Source: an uncultured Acidimicrobiales bacterium
GTDB lineage: Bacteria > Actinomycetota > Acidimicrobiia > Acidimicrobiales > SZUA-35
Direction of reading: 5' to 3'
Assembly (NCBI GenBank): GCA_937922805.1
Contig: CALAJV010000016.1
Coordinates: 124,001-188,000, forward strand
Length of the DNA: 64,000 nucleotides
In this document: positions 17,297-25,784 of the stretch, in pieces
How the letters are laid out: each line of letters opens with the position of its first letter
Position numbering within the stretch: position 1 is the stretch's first letter
Program-made: the position numbers and the translations under genes
The notes under the pieces: generated by a model
Seen by the model: only the letters and a program-made list of their open reading frames with translations
The model's database searches: none
What the model was told of the DNA's origin: nothing

Positions 17297-19990
17297 GTGC
17301 GCCATCGCAATGTCAAAAATCTCTTGAGTATCACCGGCCTACTGGCCAGTTTGCTGTTTTTTGGCTTTTCGCTAGGCCTATCGCCCGCTAGCGCCCAAAG
17401 CGACGGTGACGTCGATCTGCCCGTTGCTGGCAAACAGTCGTTTGGTGCTCATCTAGCGGCGGTAGCGACCGGAGTGGGGGAATCCGATTCGGAAGCCCTC
17501 TCCCAGTCCGTTTCGAGTATCGAAGGCGTTTCTTCGGTCTCCGTTGACACCACAGCCGACGACACAGTGGTCTATTTCGTTTGGGCCGAAAATGACTGGG
17601 TCGATCGAGATGGGTTGCAAGCCATCGGAACGGAAATATCAGCCATCGTCGATGCTGATTTTCCTCAGTCGGAAGTTCGAATTGGCGGAGCGACGTTGAC
17701 CGATAGCGAAATCGGAAGCCGTTTCGGGACAAGCGCTTGGTTTGTCGGCTTAGCCGTAGCCATCGCTGGTCTACTTGCCTCGCTGCTCTTCGGATGGCGC
17801 CGAGCGCTCCTGGCCACGGTTTGTGCGATTTTGGCCGTCGGGGTGGCTGGAGAGTTTGGAACAGCCGTCGCCGGTAGCTTCAACGGCACCGTCGCCACGA
17901 CAGCACTACCGGCAGTTCTGGTTGGAGCAGTTGTCGCGGTGGTTGTAGCACTGCGGCTACTTGGTTGGTCGGATCAAGAACTAGGTGGAGATAACGCATC
18001 CAAGGTTCGTGCTGGGATAGCCCAACACGGTCCAGAGGTAGCGATGGTCGTTGCCTGTTTGTTTGTTCTGAGCGGAATCGCCGAGCTTGCTCAATCGGGT
18101 CGATCGGCTCTAACTGTGGCCGCTGTTGGTGCTGCTATTGCTGCTCTTACGGTCTTTGCTTTGCTACCAGCTGGCCTCGTCCTGCTTGGCGATGCCCGAC
18201 CGGCCGATGCAACCGAGTTCGCCAACGTAAGTGCGAAAAATCGGCTACCGATACGAGTTCCCGACGGCGCCGACCAACCCCTAATTTATCTAGTGGCCGG
18301 AGCGGGCTTGCTAGTAGTCCTGGCCGCCTTAGCGTTCAGTGATCCAGGCCGCCGGTTCCTAGACTCCGATAGCCTGCCGACGGACTCTGAGTTTGCTTTG
18401 GTCGGAGAACGTCTCGCCGCTGTTGGCGATCAGACCGCACCAGTGAAAGCGACGTTTGAAACCACTGCGAGCGACGAATTGGTAAGTCAATGGGCTGCTC
18501 AAGCAGCCAAGTTGCCGAACGTGGTTCGGGTAGAGACAACCTCTGACAGCTTCGGCTACGGTGGCGCCGTTAACGAAGATATTTCGTTCTCATCAGACGC
18601 GTTCGCTGGTGAAGAACCAGTGGCGTTCGTTATCCCATCAGTCGTAACTCGATCTGAGAAGGCCCAAGCCACTGTCGTTGAACTCGCCAACCTAGATTTA
18701 GCATTGGGTAATCCCCAGCTTTCTGGCCTTAGCGTCGACGCCACCACTGACGGTCCGTCTCGTACCGGCCTTCTGATTTTGATCGTTGCCGCTTCGGTGT
18801 TGGTCGGGCTTGGAGTGCTTGTCACAACGCAAAGCCGAGCGTTTGGACTCACCGCAGGCCTGTTACGACTACTGTTTAGCGGCGCCATCATCGGCCTGTA
18901 TCGGCTCGTCGTACCTGAGGCCACTGGCGCTGAACTGGTACTAGTCCTGGCAGTTGTAACTGCGGTGGCTGCTCTTTGCGATTTCGAATTCCTCGAGCAA
19001 CTGCCGATGAGTGGGCGGACGCGTCCAAAACCGATCCTGCTTAGCAACCCAGGCGAAACTGCCCTGATCGGCATCGCATTTCTCGGACTCGCTTGTGTGA
19101 TGTTGCTTCTGGCTGCATTCTTCGGGGGTGGTCCAACCGTTGGTCGGCTTGGGTTCGGTTTGCTGTTCGCTGCTTTGTTGGAAGGAGCAATGGGTGGTTT
19201 CGTTTCCCGACCGGCACTGCTTGGTCAAAGCGGGGCTTTCCACTCTGCCGCTCGCCCAATGCGAGTAGCGTTCACCAGTAGCAAACGGATGCCAGGCCCC
19301 GATGAGATTGAAGGGGACCCTCATTGGAAACGAGTTGTTTCCGACCTGCTGCAAAGCGAGTACCAGTTGCAAGTCAACCCAGAGGTAGCAGATGTTTCGC
19401 AGGTTTTCGTTGCTGACACGCCGCTAGCTCGCCAGGCGCAAATGCAGTCGCAGAGTTTGCACGAAGCCGGACTCCGGATTAGTGGACGGAGCCCTCGGCT
19501 CCGGCGGGTGACTACCATCAGTCAGCAGTCGCCAATATCGCTCGGCGTTATTGTAGAACATCCAACTCGACAGCTCGTAGGTCCAGACGGAGCGGTCGTC
19601 GGTGTCCGCAAAGCCGAGCTTAAACGCGGCGTGCTGTGGCTAGTAGAACGAGAAGATGGCACTCATCGGATCGCTGAGTCAGTTGAGTTGGAAACATCTG
19701 ACCCTAATGAGTCAACCCAAGATTTGAGCTTCTCCAGCGAATCACTAATTGAGACGGACCAGGCCGAAGACAATGGTTATTCGATTGATGTCGTGACCGA
19801 CGAATCGCCGACCATTGTCGTTACTGACGGCAAGGCAGAACTCTCGTTGACAGAAACCTCAGGCGGTGCCGGTGCTGGCGATGTCGTAACGCCGGCTGAT
19901 CAGGGCACAGAGTCGCGGGGTTCTGAATCTGACCAGCCGAAGGTCGGTCATAGAGCATCGAGGCGAAACATCCAAGCCGAAGAAGCCTAA
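17297..19990 (+). CDS. MMPL/RND-like polytopic membrane protein with cytoplasmic tail
   Basis: I favour the GTG at 17297, preceded by GGAG at 6-nt spacing, over an ATG at 17255; it gives a clean N terminus MRHRNVKNLLSITGLLASLLFFGFSLGLSPASA. The 897-residue product has a first exported domain (about 35-150), a cluster of five or six membrane helices (about 155-300), a second exported domain (about 320-490), a second helix cluster (about 495-640), and a hydrophilic C-terminal tail of about 260 residues with acidic, Ser/Thr-rich ends. This twofold layout is that of MMPL/RND exporters, though shorter, and I do not see the usual Asp-Tyr proton-relay motifs with confidence. Exporter or envelope sensor; substrate unknown. 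It stands alone, divergent from the CocE hydrolase. Confidence 0.72.
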   Translation: MRHRNVKNLLSITGLLASLLFFGFSLGLSPASAQSDGDVDLPVAGKQSFGAHLAAVATGVGESDSEALSQSVSSIEGVSSVSVDTTADDTVVYFVWAENDWVDRDGLQAIGTEISAIVDADFPQSEVRIGGATLTDSEIGSRFGTSAWFVGLAVAIAGLLASLLFGWRRALLATVCAILAVGVAGEFGTAVAGSFNGTVATTALPAVLVGAVVAVVVALRLLGWSDQELGGDNASKVRAGIAQHGPEVAMVVACLFVLSGIAELAQSGRSALTVAAVGAAIAALTVFALLPAGLVLLGDARPADATEFANVSAKNRLPIRVPDGADQPLIYLVAGAGLLVVLAALAFSDPGRRFLDSDSLPTDSEFALVGERLAAVGDQTAPVKATFETTASDELVSQWAAQAAKLPNVVRVETTSDSFGYGGAVNEDISFSSDAFAGEEPVAFVIPSVVTRSEKAQATVVELANLDLALGNPQLSGLSVDATTDGPSRTGLLILIVAASVLVGLGVLVTTQSRAFGLTAGLLRLLFSGAIIGLYRLVVPEATGAELVLVLAVVTAVAALCDFEFLEQLPMSGRTRPKPILLSNPGETALIGIAFLGLACVMLLLAAFFGGGPTVGRLGFGLLFAALLEGAMGGFVSRPALLGQSGAFHSAARPMRVAFTSSKRMPGPDEIEGDPHWKRVVSDLLQSEYQLQVNPEVADVSQVFVADTPLARQAQMQSQSLHEAGLRISGRSPRLRRVTTISQQSPISLGVIVEHPTRQLVGPDGAVVGVRKAELKRGVLWLVEREDGTHRIAESVELETSDPNESTQDLSFSSESLIETDQAEDNGYSIDVVTDESPTIVVTDGKAELSLTETSGGAGAGDVVTPADQGTESRGSESDQPKVGHRASRRNIQAEEA

Positions 19991-20099
19991 CGTTGAAGGA
20001 TCGCTGGCCTTAGCGACTTGGGTTCTCTCCACCGACGGCCCGAATGAGCCGGTTGATGCATTTAGGTCGTTGAGCAAGTCGGTTCCTACACAGTCGAGC

Positions 20100-20128
20100 A
20101 CAACCACACCTTCGTGGTTTGTGGTTGT
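20100..20128. terminator. Bulged hairpin between the MMPL-like gene and the transsulfuration operon
   Basis: ACAACCACA pairs with TGTGGTTGT, continued by CC/GG across a two-base bulge, around a TTCGT loop. It lies 110 nt after the MMPL-like stop and about 148 nt before the cystathionine synthase start. No T-run follows. It could terminate the upstream transcript or shape the 5' leader of the operon. Confidence 0.4.
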
Positions 20129-20275
20129 ATGGCAACTTGACGGCTAACCGAGCTAGAGCAATGGCGGCCTTTGTCACCCCTGGTGACATATTGATCGTGG
20201 TCGATAGAGTGGTGTCGGTTGAGCATCGTGGACGGGCAGTACGGCCTGTTAAACCCAAGATGGCAGGAGAGCGAA

Positions 20276-21655
20276 ATGGAAATTGCTGATTCGGTACTAG
20301 ACCTTATTGGGGAAACTCCGATGGTCCGGCTAGGACAAGTTGCTGCCGATATTAGCTGTCCGGTCGTAGCCAAGGTCGAGATCACCAACCCAGGCGGTAG
20401 TTCGAAGGATCGACCTGCGGTATGGATGATCGACCAAGCCGAACGTGATGGCCTGCTTAAACCGGGCGGGACGATTATTGAACCAACATCTGGTAACACT
20501 GGCGTCGGCCTTGCTATCGTCGCCGCCCAGCGCGGCTACAACTGCGTGTTTGTTTTGACCGACAAAGTCGCTCCAGAAAAAATTGATCTGCTGAAGGCCT
20601 ACGGGGCTGAAGTCGTTGTATGCCCGGTTGCTGTTCCGCCCGAGGATCCAGCGTCTTACTACTCAACAGCGGAACGACTAGTTTCGGAACGGCCCGATGC
20701 TTTCCGTCCAAACCAATACGCTAACCCGGCGAACCCCCAAGCTCACTTCGATACCACCGGACCAGAGATCTGGCGTCAAACCGATGGCAAGATCACTCAC
20801 TTCGTGGCAGGCGCCGGAACCGGGGGAACGATTTCTGGTGTTGGCCGCTATTTGAAGTCGAAAAATCCAGATATCCAGATCGTCGCCGCTGACCCTGAGG
20901 GCTCGGTGTATTCAGGCGGATCTGGTCGTCCATACTTGGTCGAAGGGGTTGGCGAGGACTTTTGGCCAACGACCTACGACCCTTCAGTGGTAGATCGAGT
21001 TATTGCAATATCGGACCGCGATTCATTCTTGACCGCCCGGCACGTGAGCGAAAAAGAAGGTCTTCTCATTGGCGGATCTTGCGGAACTGCAGTAGCGGCC
21101 GCCCTTCGCCTTGGTGCCGAACTTGGTCCCGACGACTTAGTCGTTGTGCTCATCCCCGACTCAGGCCGCGGCTACTTGAGCCGAGTGTTCAACGACGAGT
21201 GGATGGCTGGTTTCGGGTTTTTATCACCGGGCGGCCCATCAGTCGCTGATGTTCTCAACGCCAAAGACGACGATGTTCCAAAGCTGGTTTACCTTCAACC
21301 GGAAGATCAGGTACGAGACGCGGTGGCGTTGATGCATCAACATGATGTGTCCCAGTTGCCGGTAGCAAAAGGGGAAATGCCCCTTGCTGCTGCTGAAGTT
21401 ATGGGATCGATTGACGAGTTACGAATAATGGAACTTGCCTTTGCTGATCCGTCGGTAATGGATCAGACTGTCGAAGCTGTCGTCGGCCCGAAAATGCCCA
21501 CGATCGGTATCGGGCAAAGCGTCGAACTTGCTGTTCAGTTGCTTGACCTCGCCCCGGCCCTACTAGTTCTTGACGGCGGCCGACCACGGACTGTGGTAGC
21601 GCGGGCCGACCTTCTTTCTTTCCTTTCTACTGAGTCAATGGAGACACAGCAATGA
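20276..21655 (+). CDS. Cystathionine beta-synthase with CBS domain pair
   Basis: A PLP enzyme that condenses serine and homocysteine to cystathionine. The ATG at 20276 follows AGGAGA at 5 nt; an upstream TTG at 20219 lacks such a site. In the 459-residue product the catalytic domain carries PLP Lys44 in NPGGSSKDRPAVWM, the phosphate-binding GAGTGGTISGVGRYLK loop and the substrate loop TSGNTGVGLAIVAAQRG. A linker and two C-terminal CBS motifs follow (about 330-455: VYLQPEDQVRDAVALMHQHDVSQLPV and MPTIGIGQSVELAVQLLD), which commonly bind adenosyl ligands. Its TGA overlaps the ATG of the next gene by 4 nt, coupling it to a gamma-lyase/synthase. O-acetylserine sulfhydrylase activity cannot be excluded, but the CBS pair and neighbour favour transsulfuration. 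Confidence 0.92.
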   Translation: MEIADSVLDLIGETPMVRLGQVAADISCPVVAKVEITNPGGSSKDRPAVWMIDQAERDGLLKPGGTIIEPTSGNTGVGLAIVAAQRGYNCVFVLTDKVAPEKIDLLKAYGAEVVVCPVAVPPEDPASYYSTAERLVSERPDAFRPNQYANPANPQAHFDTTGPEIWRQTDGKITHFVAGAGTGGTISGVGRYLKSKNPDIQIVAADPEGSVYSGGSGRPYLVEGVGEDFWPTTYDPSVVDRVIAISDRDSFLTARHVSEKEGLLIGGSCGTAVAAALRLGAELGPDDLVVVLIPDSGRGYLSRVFNDEWMAGFGFLSPGGPSVADVLNAKDDDVPKLVYLQPEDQVRDAVALMHQHDVSQLPVAKGEMPLAAAEVMGSIDELRIMELAFADPSVMDQTVEAVVGPKMPTIGIGQSVELAVQLLDLAPALLVLDGGRPRTVVARADLLSFLSTESMETQQ

Positions 21656-22815
21656 CAAACGATGCAGCCGAAACCGAATCCTGGGGATTCTCAACCAAGG
21701 CAATTCACGTTGGCCAAGACCCTGAAGTCACGACTGGAGCGGTAACGGTTCCGGTCTTCCAGACATCTACGTTCGCTCAAGAAGCAGTCGGTAAGCACTC
21801 CGGTTATGAGTACGCCCGAACCGGGAACCCAACTCGAACTGCGCTACAAACCGCTTTGGCTGCCCTTGAAGGAGCGGCCTTTGGCGTTTCGTTTGCTAGC
21901 GGCCTGGCAGCCGAAGATGCGATTCTTCGAATGCTAGAACCAGGTGATCATGTGGTGATGGGCAACGACGCCTACGGCGGAACGTTCCGGCTTATTTCCA
22001 AAGTCTTCGGTAAGGCCGGGATCACGTGGTCTGCCCACGACCTTACGGACATAGCAAGCTTTGAGGCCGGATGGCCTGAGAAGACCAAAATGGTCTGGGT
22101 CGAAACCCCAACTAATCCGTTGCTAACCGTGGTCGATATTGCCGCAGTAGCCGCGGTTGTATCAAAACATCCCGAGGCCCATTTAGTGGTCGATAACACC
22201 TTCGCCACCCCATACCAACAACAGCCCCTCAGCCACGGAGCCGACATTGTTGTCCACTCAACCACGAAATACATTGGCGGACACTCGGATGTAGTCGGCG
22301 GGTTCGTTGCCACCAACGACGCCGACGTTCATGATCATCTGACATTTATTCAAAATTCGGTTGGCGCCGTCCCTGGTCCCTGGGACTGTTACCTCACTCT
22401 TCGCGGTGTCAAGACTCTCGGCGTTCGGATGGACCGACATAACGACAATGCTGAGCGAGTGGTTGAGCTGCTCTCCAGCCACCCGAAAGTAACGTCTGTG
22501 CTGTGGCCTGGGCTGGCTTCTCACCCTGGTCACGACGCTGCTATGCGGCAAATGACCGGTTTCGGCGGGATGGTGAGTTTCCTTTGCGGGAGTCGAGACT
22601 CGGCGCTTCGAGTAGCAGAGGCAACAGAGCTGTTCACGTTGGCGGAGTCGCTAGGCGCAGTTGAGTCGCTCATCGAACATCCGGGAGCAATGACGCACCT
22701 TTCTGCCGCCGGGTCGCCGCTTGAGGTGCCTGAAGATCTCATTCGTCTTTCAATTGGTATCGAAGACGCCTCTGATTTGCTGGCCGATCTGACCCAGGCA
22801 TTAGAACAGGCCTAG
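21652..22815 (+). CDS. Cystathionine gamma-lyase / gamma-synthase
   Basis: This 387-residue protein is a fold-type I PLP enzyme of the Cys/Met metabolism family. Visible landmarks are TKAIHVGQDPEVTTGAVTVPVFQTSTF, YEYARTGNPTRTALQTALAALEG, FASGLAAEDAILRML, the D-N-T-F-A-T-P Asp that pairs with the pyridine nitrogen, and the PLP lysine Lys206 in STTKYIGGHSDVVGG. With the upstream cystathionine beta-synthase, the lyase direction (cystathionine to cysteine, 2-oxobutyrate and ammonia) is the simplest reading; sequence alone does not separate lyase from gamma-synthase. It overlaps the upstream gene by 4 nt. Confidence 0.92.
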   Translation: MTNDAAETESWGFSTKAIHVGQDPEVTTGAVTVPVFQTSTFAQEAVGKHSGYEYARTGNPTRTALQTALAALEGAAFGVSFASGLAAEDAILRMLEPGDHVVMGNDAYGGTFRLISKVFGKAGITWSAHDLTDIASFEAGWPEKTKMVWVETPTNPLLTVVDIAAVAAVVSKHPEAHLVVDNTFATPYQQQPLSHGADIVVHSTTKYIGGHSDVVGGFVATNDADVHDHLTFIQNSVGAVPGPWDCYLTLRGVKTLGVRMDRHNDNAERVVELLSSHPKVTSVLWPGLASHPGHDAAMRQMTGFGGMVSFLCGSRDSALRVAEATELFTLAESLGAVESLIEHPGAMTHLSAAGSPLEVPEDLIRLSIGIEDASDLLADLTQALEQA

Positions 22816-22845
22816 TAGGCGGGCGGTAACAGTAGGAGACGACCG

Positions 22846-23769
22846 ATGACAAACCAAAGTGCTGCTGTTGCCGTCGTGCCCAAGTCAGGCCGATATGAGT
22901 CTCTTGAAGTAGCCGTTGTCGATGGCGGGGGCCATCTTGCCTCGGTCGAAAACGCTACTGGTTTGGTTTGGGCCGACCCTCACCGCCCCGATGAACTTCC
23001 AGAGGTATTAGCTGATCGACCCAACATTTCTTGGGTCGCGCTGCCATTCGCGGGCATCGAGCCGTACGTGCCCTACCTTGACGCCGAACGGGTTTGGACG
23101 TGTGCTCGCGGGGTGTACGCCCGCCCCGTGGCTGAGCACGCAATCATGCTCGGACTGGCTGGGCTCCTCGGGATGGCCACCTTTGCTCGAGCATCGGCCT
23201 GGTCTGCGCCCGAAGGGTCCAACCTGGTCGATGGGAAAGTCACCATCTTTGGAGCGGGCGGAATTACCGAGGAGCTAGTTGGTCTGCTCCGCGGGTTCAA
23301 CTGTGAAATTACGGTGGTTCGAAGATCGGCCGAACCATTTTCTGGTGCCGCCCGCACTGTCAGTTTCGCCGACCGGGCCACGGCGCTTCCAGGCGCTGAT
23401 CTGGTGATTCTCGCCTTGGCGCTGACGCCCGATACCCATCACGCAATTGACGATGCTGAACTTTCTGCCATGGAACAACATGCTTGGCTGGTAAATGTTG
23501 CCCGAGGGGGCCATGTCAACGCCGAGGCCCTCATGTCGGCGTTGGACGGCGGCCAAATCGGTGGCGCCTGTCTTGACGTAACCGACCCGGAACCGCTGCC
23601 AGCCGGCCATCCGTTGTGGTCTCACCCGAGGGTGATGATCACCCCCCACGTTGGCAACACACCTGAAATGGGTGTGCCACTCTTGGCCGCTCATATTTCT
23701 GACAACGTCAGTCGATTCGGTCGAGGGGAACCTCTGGCCGGTGTAATCGACGTAGACGCTGGCTACTAG
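22846..23769 (+). CDS. D-isomer-specific 2-hydroxyacid dehydrogenase family protein
   Basis: Third gene of the transsulfuration cluster, 30 nt after it and preceded by TAGGAGACG. The 307-residue protein has a Rossmann region with VTIFGAGGITEELVGLLRG, which is atypical for the usual GxGxxG, and the catalytic trio of the family: Arg220 (LVNVARGGHVNAEAL), Glu249 (LDVTDPEPLP) and His268 (MITPHVGNTPE). The N-terminal catalytic half is short. It may reduce a 2-oxoacid; 2-oxobutyrate from the neighbouring gamma-lyase is an attractive but unproven substrate. Cytosolic. Confidence 0.88.
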   Translation: MTNQSAAVAVVPKSGRYESLEVAVVDGGGHLASVENATGLVWADPHRPDELPEVLADRPNISWVALPFAGIEPYVPYLDAERVWTCARGVYARPVAEHAIMLGLAGLLGMATFARASAWSAPEGSNLVDGKVTIFGAGGITEELVGLLRGFNCEITVVRRSAEPFSGAARTVSFADRATALPGADLVILALALTPDTHHAIDDAELSAMEQHAWLVNVARGGHVNAEALMSALDGGQIGGACLDVTDPEPLPAGHPLWSHPRVMITPHVGNTPEMGVPLLAAHISDNVSRFGRGEPLAGVIDVDAGY

Positions 23770-23784
23770 CTGGCAACCAGCGTC
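23755..23784. terminator. Probable bidirectional terminator stem
   Basis: GACGCTGG (23755-23762) and CCAGCGTC (23777-23784) form a perfect 8-bp stem with a 14-nt loop containing the stop codon of the dehydrogenase gene. It lies in the 29-nt gap before the convergent Dabb gene, so it could serve both transcripts. No clear T-run. Confidence 0.45.
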
Positions 23785-23798
23785 GCTAGCCCTATCGA

Positions 23799-24092
23799 CT
23801 AAATTTCGAACTGTATCGCTGCTCGGCTGGCCACAATTGGTTTGATGTGGTCGCTGATGATTTGCACATGCGTCGGTTCGACTGCGTAAATCTGGTAGTC
23901 GTCCACGGTGTCGAAGTCGCCAACCACAACAAGGTCGGAGCTGCGCTCGTCTAGGCCAGCGTCGGATTTCAGCTCGTACGATTTGATTTGGGGAATAATG
24001 CCGGGCAAGCGACCGAGCTGATCGATCACTGTTTGGTGCTGCTCACGCGTTGTTCCATCGGTCCATTTCAACAAAACAATATGTCGGATCAT
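23799..24092 (-). CDS. Stress-responsive alpha/beta-barrel (Dabb) domain protein
   Basis: This 97-residue protein has the compact Dabb pattern: MIRHIVLLKWTDGTTREQHQTVIDQLGRLPGIIPQIKSYELKSDAG, the family's HIVLLKW opening, and a closing VVGDFDTVDDYQIYAVEPTHVQIISDHIKPIVASRAAIQFEI. Such proteins form dimeric ferredoxin-like barrels with varied roles, including cyclases and stress proteins. No neighbour gives a specific clue. It converges on the dehydrogenase gene. Confidence 0.85.
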   Translation of the reverse strand: MIRHIVLLKWTDGTTREQHQTVIDQLGRLPGIIPQIKSYELKSDAGLDERSSDLVVVGDFDTVDDYQIYAVEPTHVQIISDHIKPIVASRAAIQFEI

Positions 24093-24180
24093 GGTGGCTG
24101 ACAGTACCGCTATTCGTTCGTCGTCACATACTTTCTAGACTGCGCTCCTCAGACGGCACTTCGGAAGCGCCACTGTGGTA

Positions 24181-24215
24181 CCGGCATTCTCAGGCCGGCA
24201 TTCTCAGACCGGCAT
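24181..24215. repeat. Two-and-a-half copies of a 14-bp tandem repeat
   Basis: CCGGCATTCTCAGG is followed directly by CCGGCATTCTCAGA and then CCGGCAT. It lies in the gap between the Dabb gene and the convergently oriented end of the thioesterase gene. No protein use is evident. Confidence 0.55.
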
Positions 24216-24226
24216 GGCAATACCGG

Positions 24227-24706
24227 CTAGTTCGACTCTTCGTCGATGTGTTGGCCCCGTACGGTTCTGGTTCGCCCGCGAAAGTACGCGACGACGTTTC
24301 CGTCACTGTCGGTTACTACTGCATCACAGATTGTGTTTTTTCCTTGCCGATGCCGTTCAACCACGTTGGCGGTAAGAACCGTTCCCAATAGACCTGGACT
24401 AACCCAGTCGATCTCGGCGCTCGTCGCCAACGCGTATTGATTACGAGCATTGGTGGCAAAGGCCATCGCCGAATCGGCCAAACTGAATATCAGGCCACCG
24501 TGGCATACCCCAAGACCGTTCACCATGTCGGGGCGGACCTCCATGGTTATTGTTGCATGACCATTACCGATCTCGATCAGATTCATACCTAAGGATTTGG
24601 AGGCATGATCGCTCTCGAACATGACCTCTGCAACTCGTTGCGGCGTCGGAGCAGACGAGAGTGGAGTAGTCGATGAGTTTAGAGGGCCGTCTGGTGTTGG
24701 TGCCAT
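24227..24706 (-). CDS. PaaI-type hotdog thioesterase
   Basis: I begin at the ATG at 24706 (MAPTPDGPLNS...), as the frame further upstream is not family-like. The 159-residue protein has the hotdog-fold signature of PaaI-type thioesterases: VNGLGVCHGGLIFSLADSAMAFATN, where the HGG and the Asp/Asn positions contribute to acyl-CoA hydrolysis, then a strand ALATSAEIDWVSPGLLGTVLTANV and the close VVTDSDGNVVAYFRGRTR. In other bacteria PaaI removes dead-end CoA thioesters in phenylacetate degradation. No other paa gene is here, so the physiological acyl-CoA is open. Divergent from sodN. Confidence 0.85.
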   Translation of the reverse strand: MAPTPDGPLNSSTTPLSSAPTPQRVAEVMFESDHASKSLGMNLIEIGNGHATITMEVRPDMVNGLGVCHGGLIFSLADSAMAFATNARNQYALATSAEIDWVSPGLLGTVLTANVVERHRQGKNTICDAVVTDSDGNVVAYFRGRTRTVRGQHIDEESN

Positions 24707-24834
24707 GGGACCACGGTAGTACGATCCAATCAACCACTGCCTTAGTGGAACCCAAATCAGCGACCGTGGATTCTTTGATTCCATCTGAACGTTGCTGGCA
24801 AAAGGGGAAACTAGGCCGCTTTCAGGAGGATTAG

Positions 24835-25293
24835 ATGAAACTCAACGTTCGCTTGCTTCGTAGTCTCGAGGCAATTCGGCCCGCATCGACCGCATCAGCT
24901 CACTGCGACGGGCCGTGCGGTGTTTATGACCCGGCAAGTGCCCGTATCGCTGGTGAGGCAGTTCTGTCGATGACGAAGAAGCTGCTCGACCTCGACATGT
25001 CGGCCGACGGCGCCCACAATACCTATAGTCGATTCGTTGCTATCAAAGAAGAGCAGGCCGAACTTACAAAGCGAGAGCTCAACATCTTGTGGCACGACTA
25101 CTTCAAGCCACAGCACCTTGAGGCTTACCCAGACCTTCACACCACATTCTGGAACGCGGCGAAACAAGCCTCTGCTTGCAAGACTGCTGTAAGTCTTGAG
25201 GCAGCTAATGAACTTATGGCTCAGATTGAGAACGTCCACAACATTTTCTGGGAGTCCAAGGGACGAGATATCCCTTGGTACACGGCCAGCTAG
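24835..25293 (+). CDS. sodN: Nickel-containing superoxide dismutase precursor
   Basis: SodN converts superoxide to hydrogen peroxide and oxygen. The 152-residue precursor has a 22-residue propeptide (MKLNVRLLRSLEAIRPASTASA) followed by the nickel hook HCDGPCGVY, so maturation must free His23. His23, Cys24 and Cys28 (mature His1, Cys2, Cys6) coordinate nickel. The rest is the expected four-helix bundle, with ITGEA-like (ARIAGEAVLSMTKKLLDL) and ELNILWHDYFKPQHLEAYPDLH segments. AGGAGG lies 6 nt before the ATG, a strong ribosome site. The processing protease gene sodX follows after 64 nt that contain a hairpin. Mature enzyme is likely a hexamer in the cytosol. Confidence 0.97.
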   Translation: MKLNVRLLRSLEAIRPASTASAHCDGPCGVYDPASARIAGEAVLSMTKKLLDLDMSADGAHNTYSRFVAIKEEQAELTKRELNILWHDYFKPQHLEAYPDLHTTFWNAAKQASACKTAVSLEAANELMAQIENVHNIFWESKGRDIPWYTAS

Positions 25294-25306
25294 TCCGTCG
25301 GCCGTA

Positions 25307-25325
25307 GCCATGTCGTAGACATGGC
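25307..25325 (+). promoter_or_regulatory. Hairpin in the sodN-sodX intergenic gap
   Basis: GCCATGTC and GACATGGC form a perfect 8-bp stem with a GTA loop. Outer bases (GTCGGCC / GGTCGGAC region, about 25295-25336) can extend it imperfectly. It sits right after the sodN stop and could protect the sodN message end or reduce read-through to sodX, giving more dismutase than protease. Confidence 0.5.
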
Positions 25326-25357
25326 CTTCGGTCGGACCTAGTCCTCGTAGTTCCTGC

Positions 25358-25753
25358 ATGATTTTCGTTGGCCGGGACCGGCTAAACGTTCTCAAAGAAA
25401 CTGCACTTTGGCTTACTCGAGCGAGGACTCGAATTAGAGTCGCTGGGTCGTCAATGAAACCGACGCTCCATGACGGTGAGTTTGTCCTAATTAATCCGAA
25501 CAAGGTCCCCCAACCGGGGGACCTTGCCGTTTTTGATCACCCAAAAATCGGCGGCCTTGCTGTGGTCAAGCGAGTACTGGCGATAGAAGACTCCGGAGCC
25601 TTCACCGTTCGATGCGACAACCCCAATGAGGGAAGCGACAGTCGGACTTGGGGCCCTCTTCCGAGCGATTCAGTTCATGGCGTCGTGACCGTAGTTTTGG
25701 ATCGACCGGCCGACTCACTACTGCTTGACGACGAAGCTTGTAGTACTGACTGA
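25358..25753 (+). CDS. sodX: S26-type protease processing nickel superoxide dismutase
   Basis: This 131-residue protein has the catalytic signature of signal-peptidase-like S24/S26 serine proteases: the Ser in VAGSSMKPTLHDGEFVLI and the Lys in LAVVKRVLAI, followed by a short beta region (FTVRCDNPNEGSDSRTWGPLPSDSVHG). Lack of a clear membrane helix and its position after sodN match SodX/SodN-processing peptidases that remove the SodN propeptide to expose the nickel hook. The ATG at 25358 lacks a good ribosome site; translation may rely on coupling or another start. Confidence 0.9.
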   Translation: MIFVGRDRLNVLKETALWLTRARTRIRVAGSSMKPTLHDGEFVLINPNKVPQPGDLAVFDHPKIGGLAVVKRVLAIEDSGAFTVRCDNPNEGSDSRTWGPLPSDSVHGVVTVVLDRPADSLLLDDEACSTD

Positions 25754-25784
25754 GAACAGTTTGGCGTCCAGTAGCATTAGTTAA

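Noticed and set aside
20000..20275. SAM or other sulfur-related riboswitch before the transsulfuration operon
   Set aside because: Only one bulged hairpin is visible; the multi-helix core and conserved loops of SAM riboswitches were not found.
24792..24801. TTGCTGGCAA as a Nur nickel-regulator box before sodN
   Set aside because: The half-site TTGC/GCAA match is short and spacing differs from the known Nur box.
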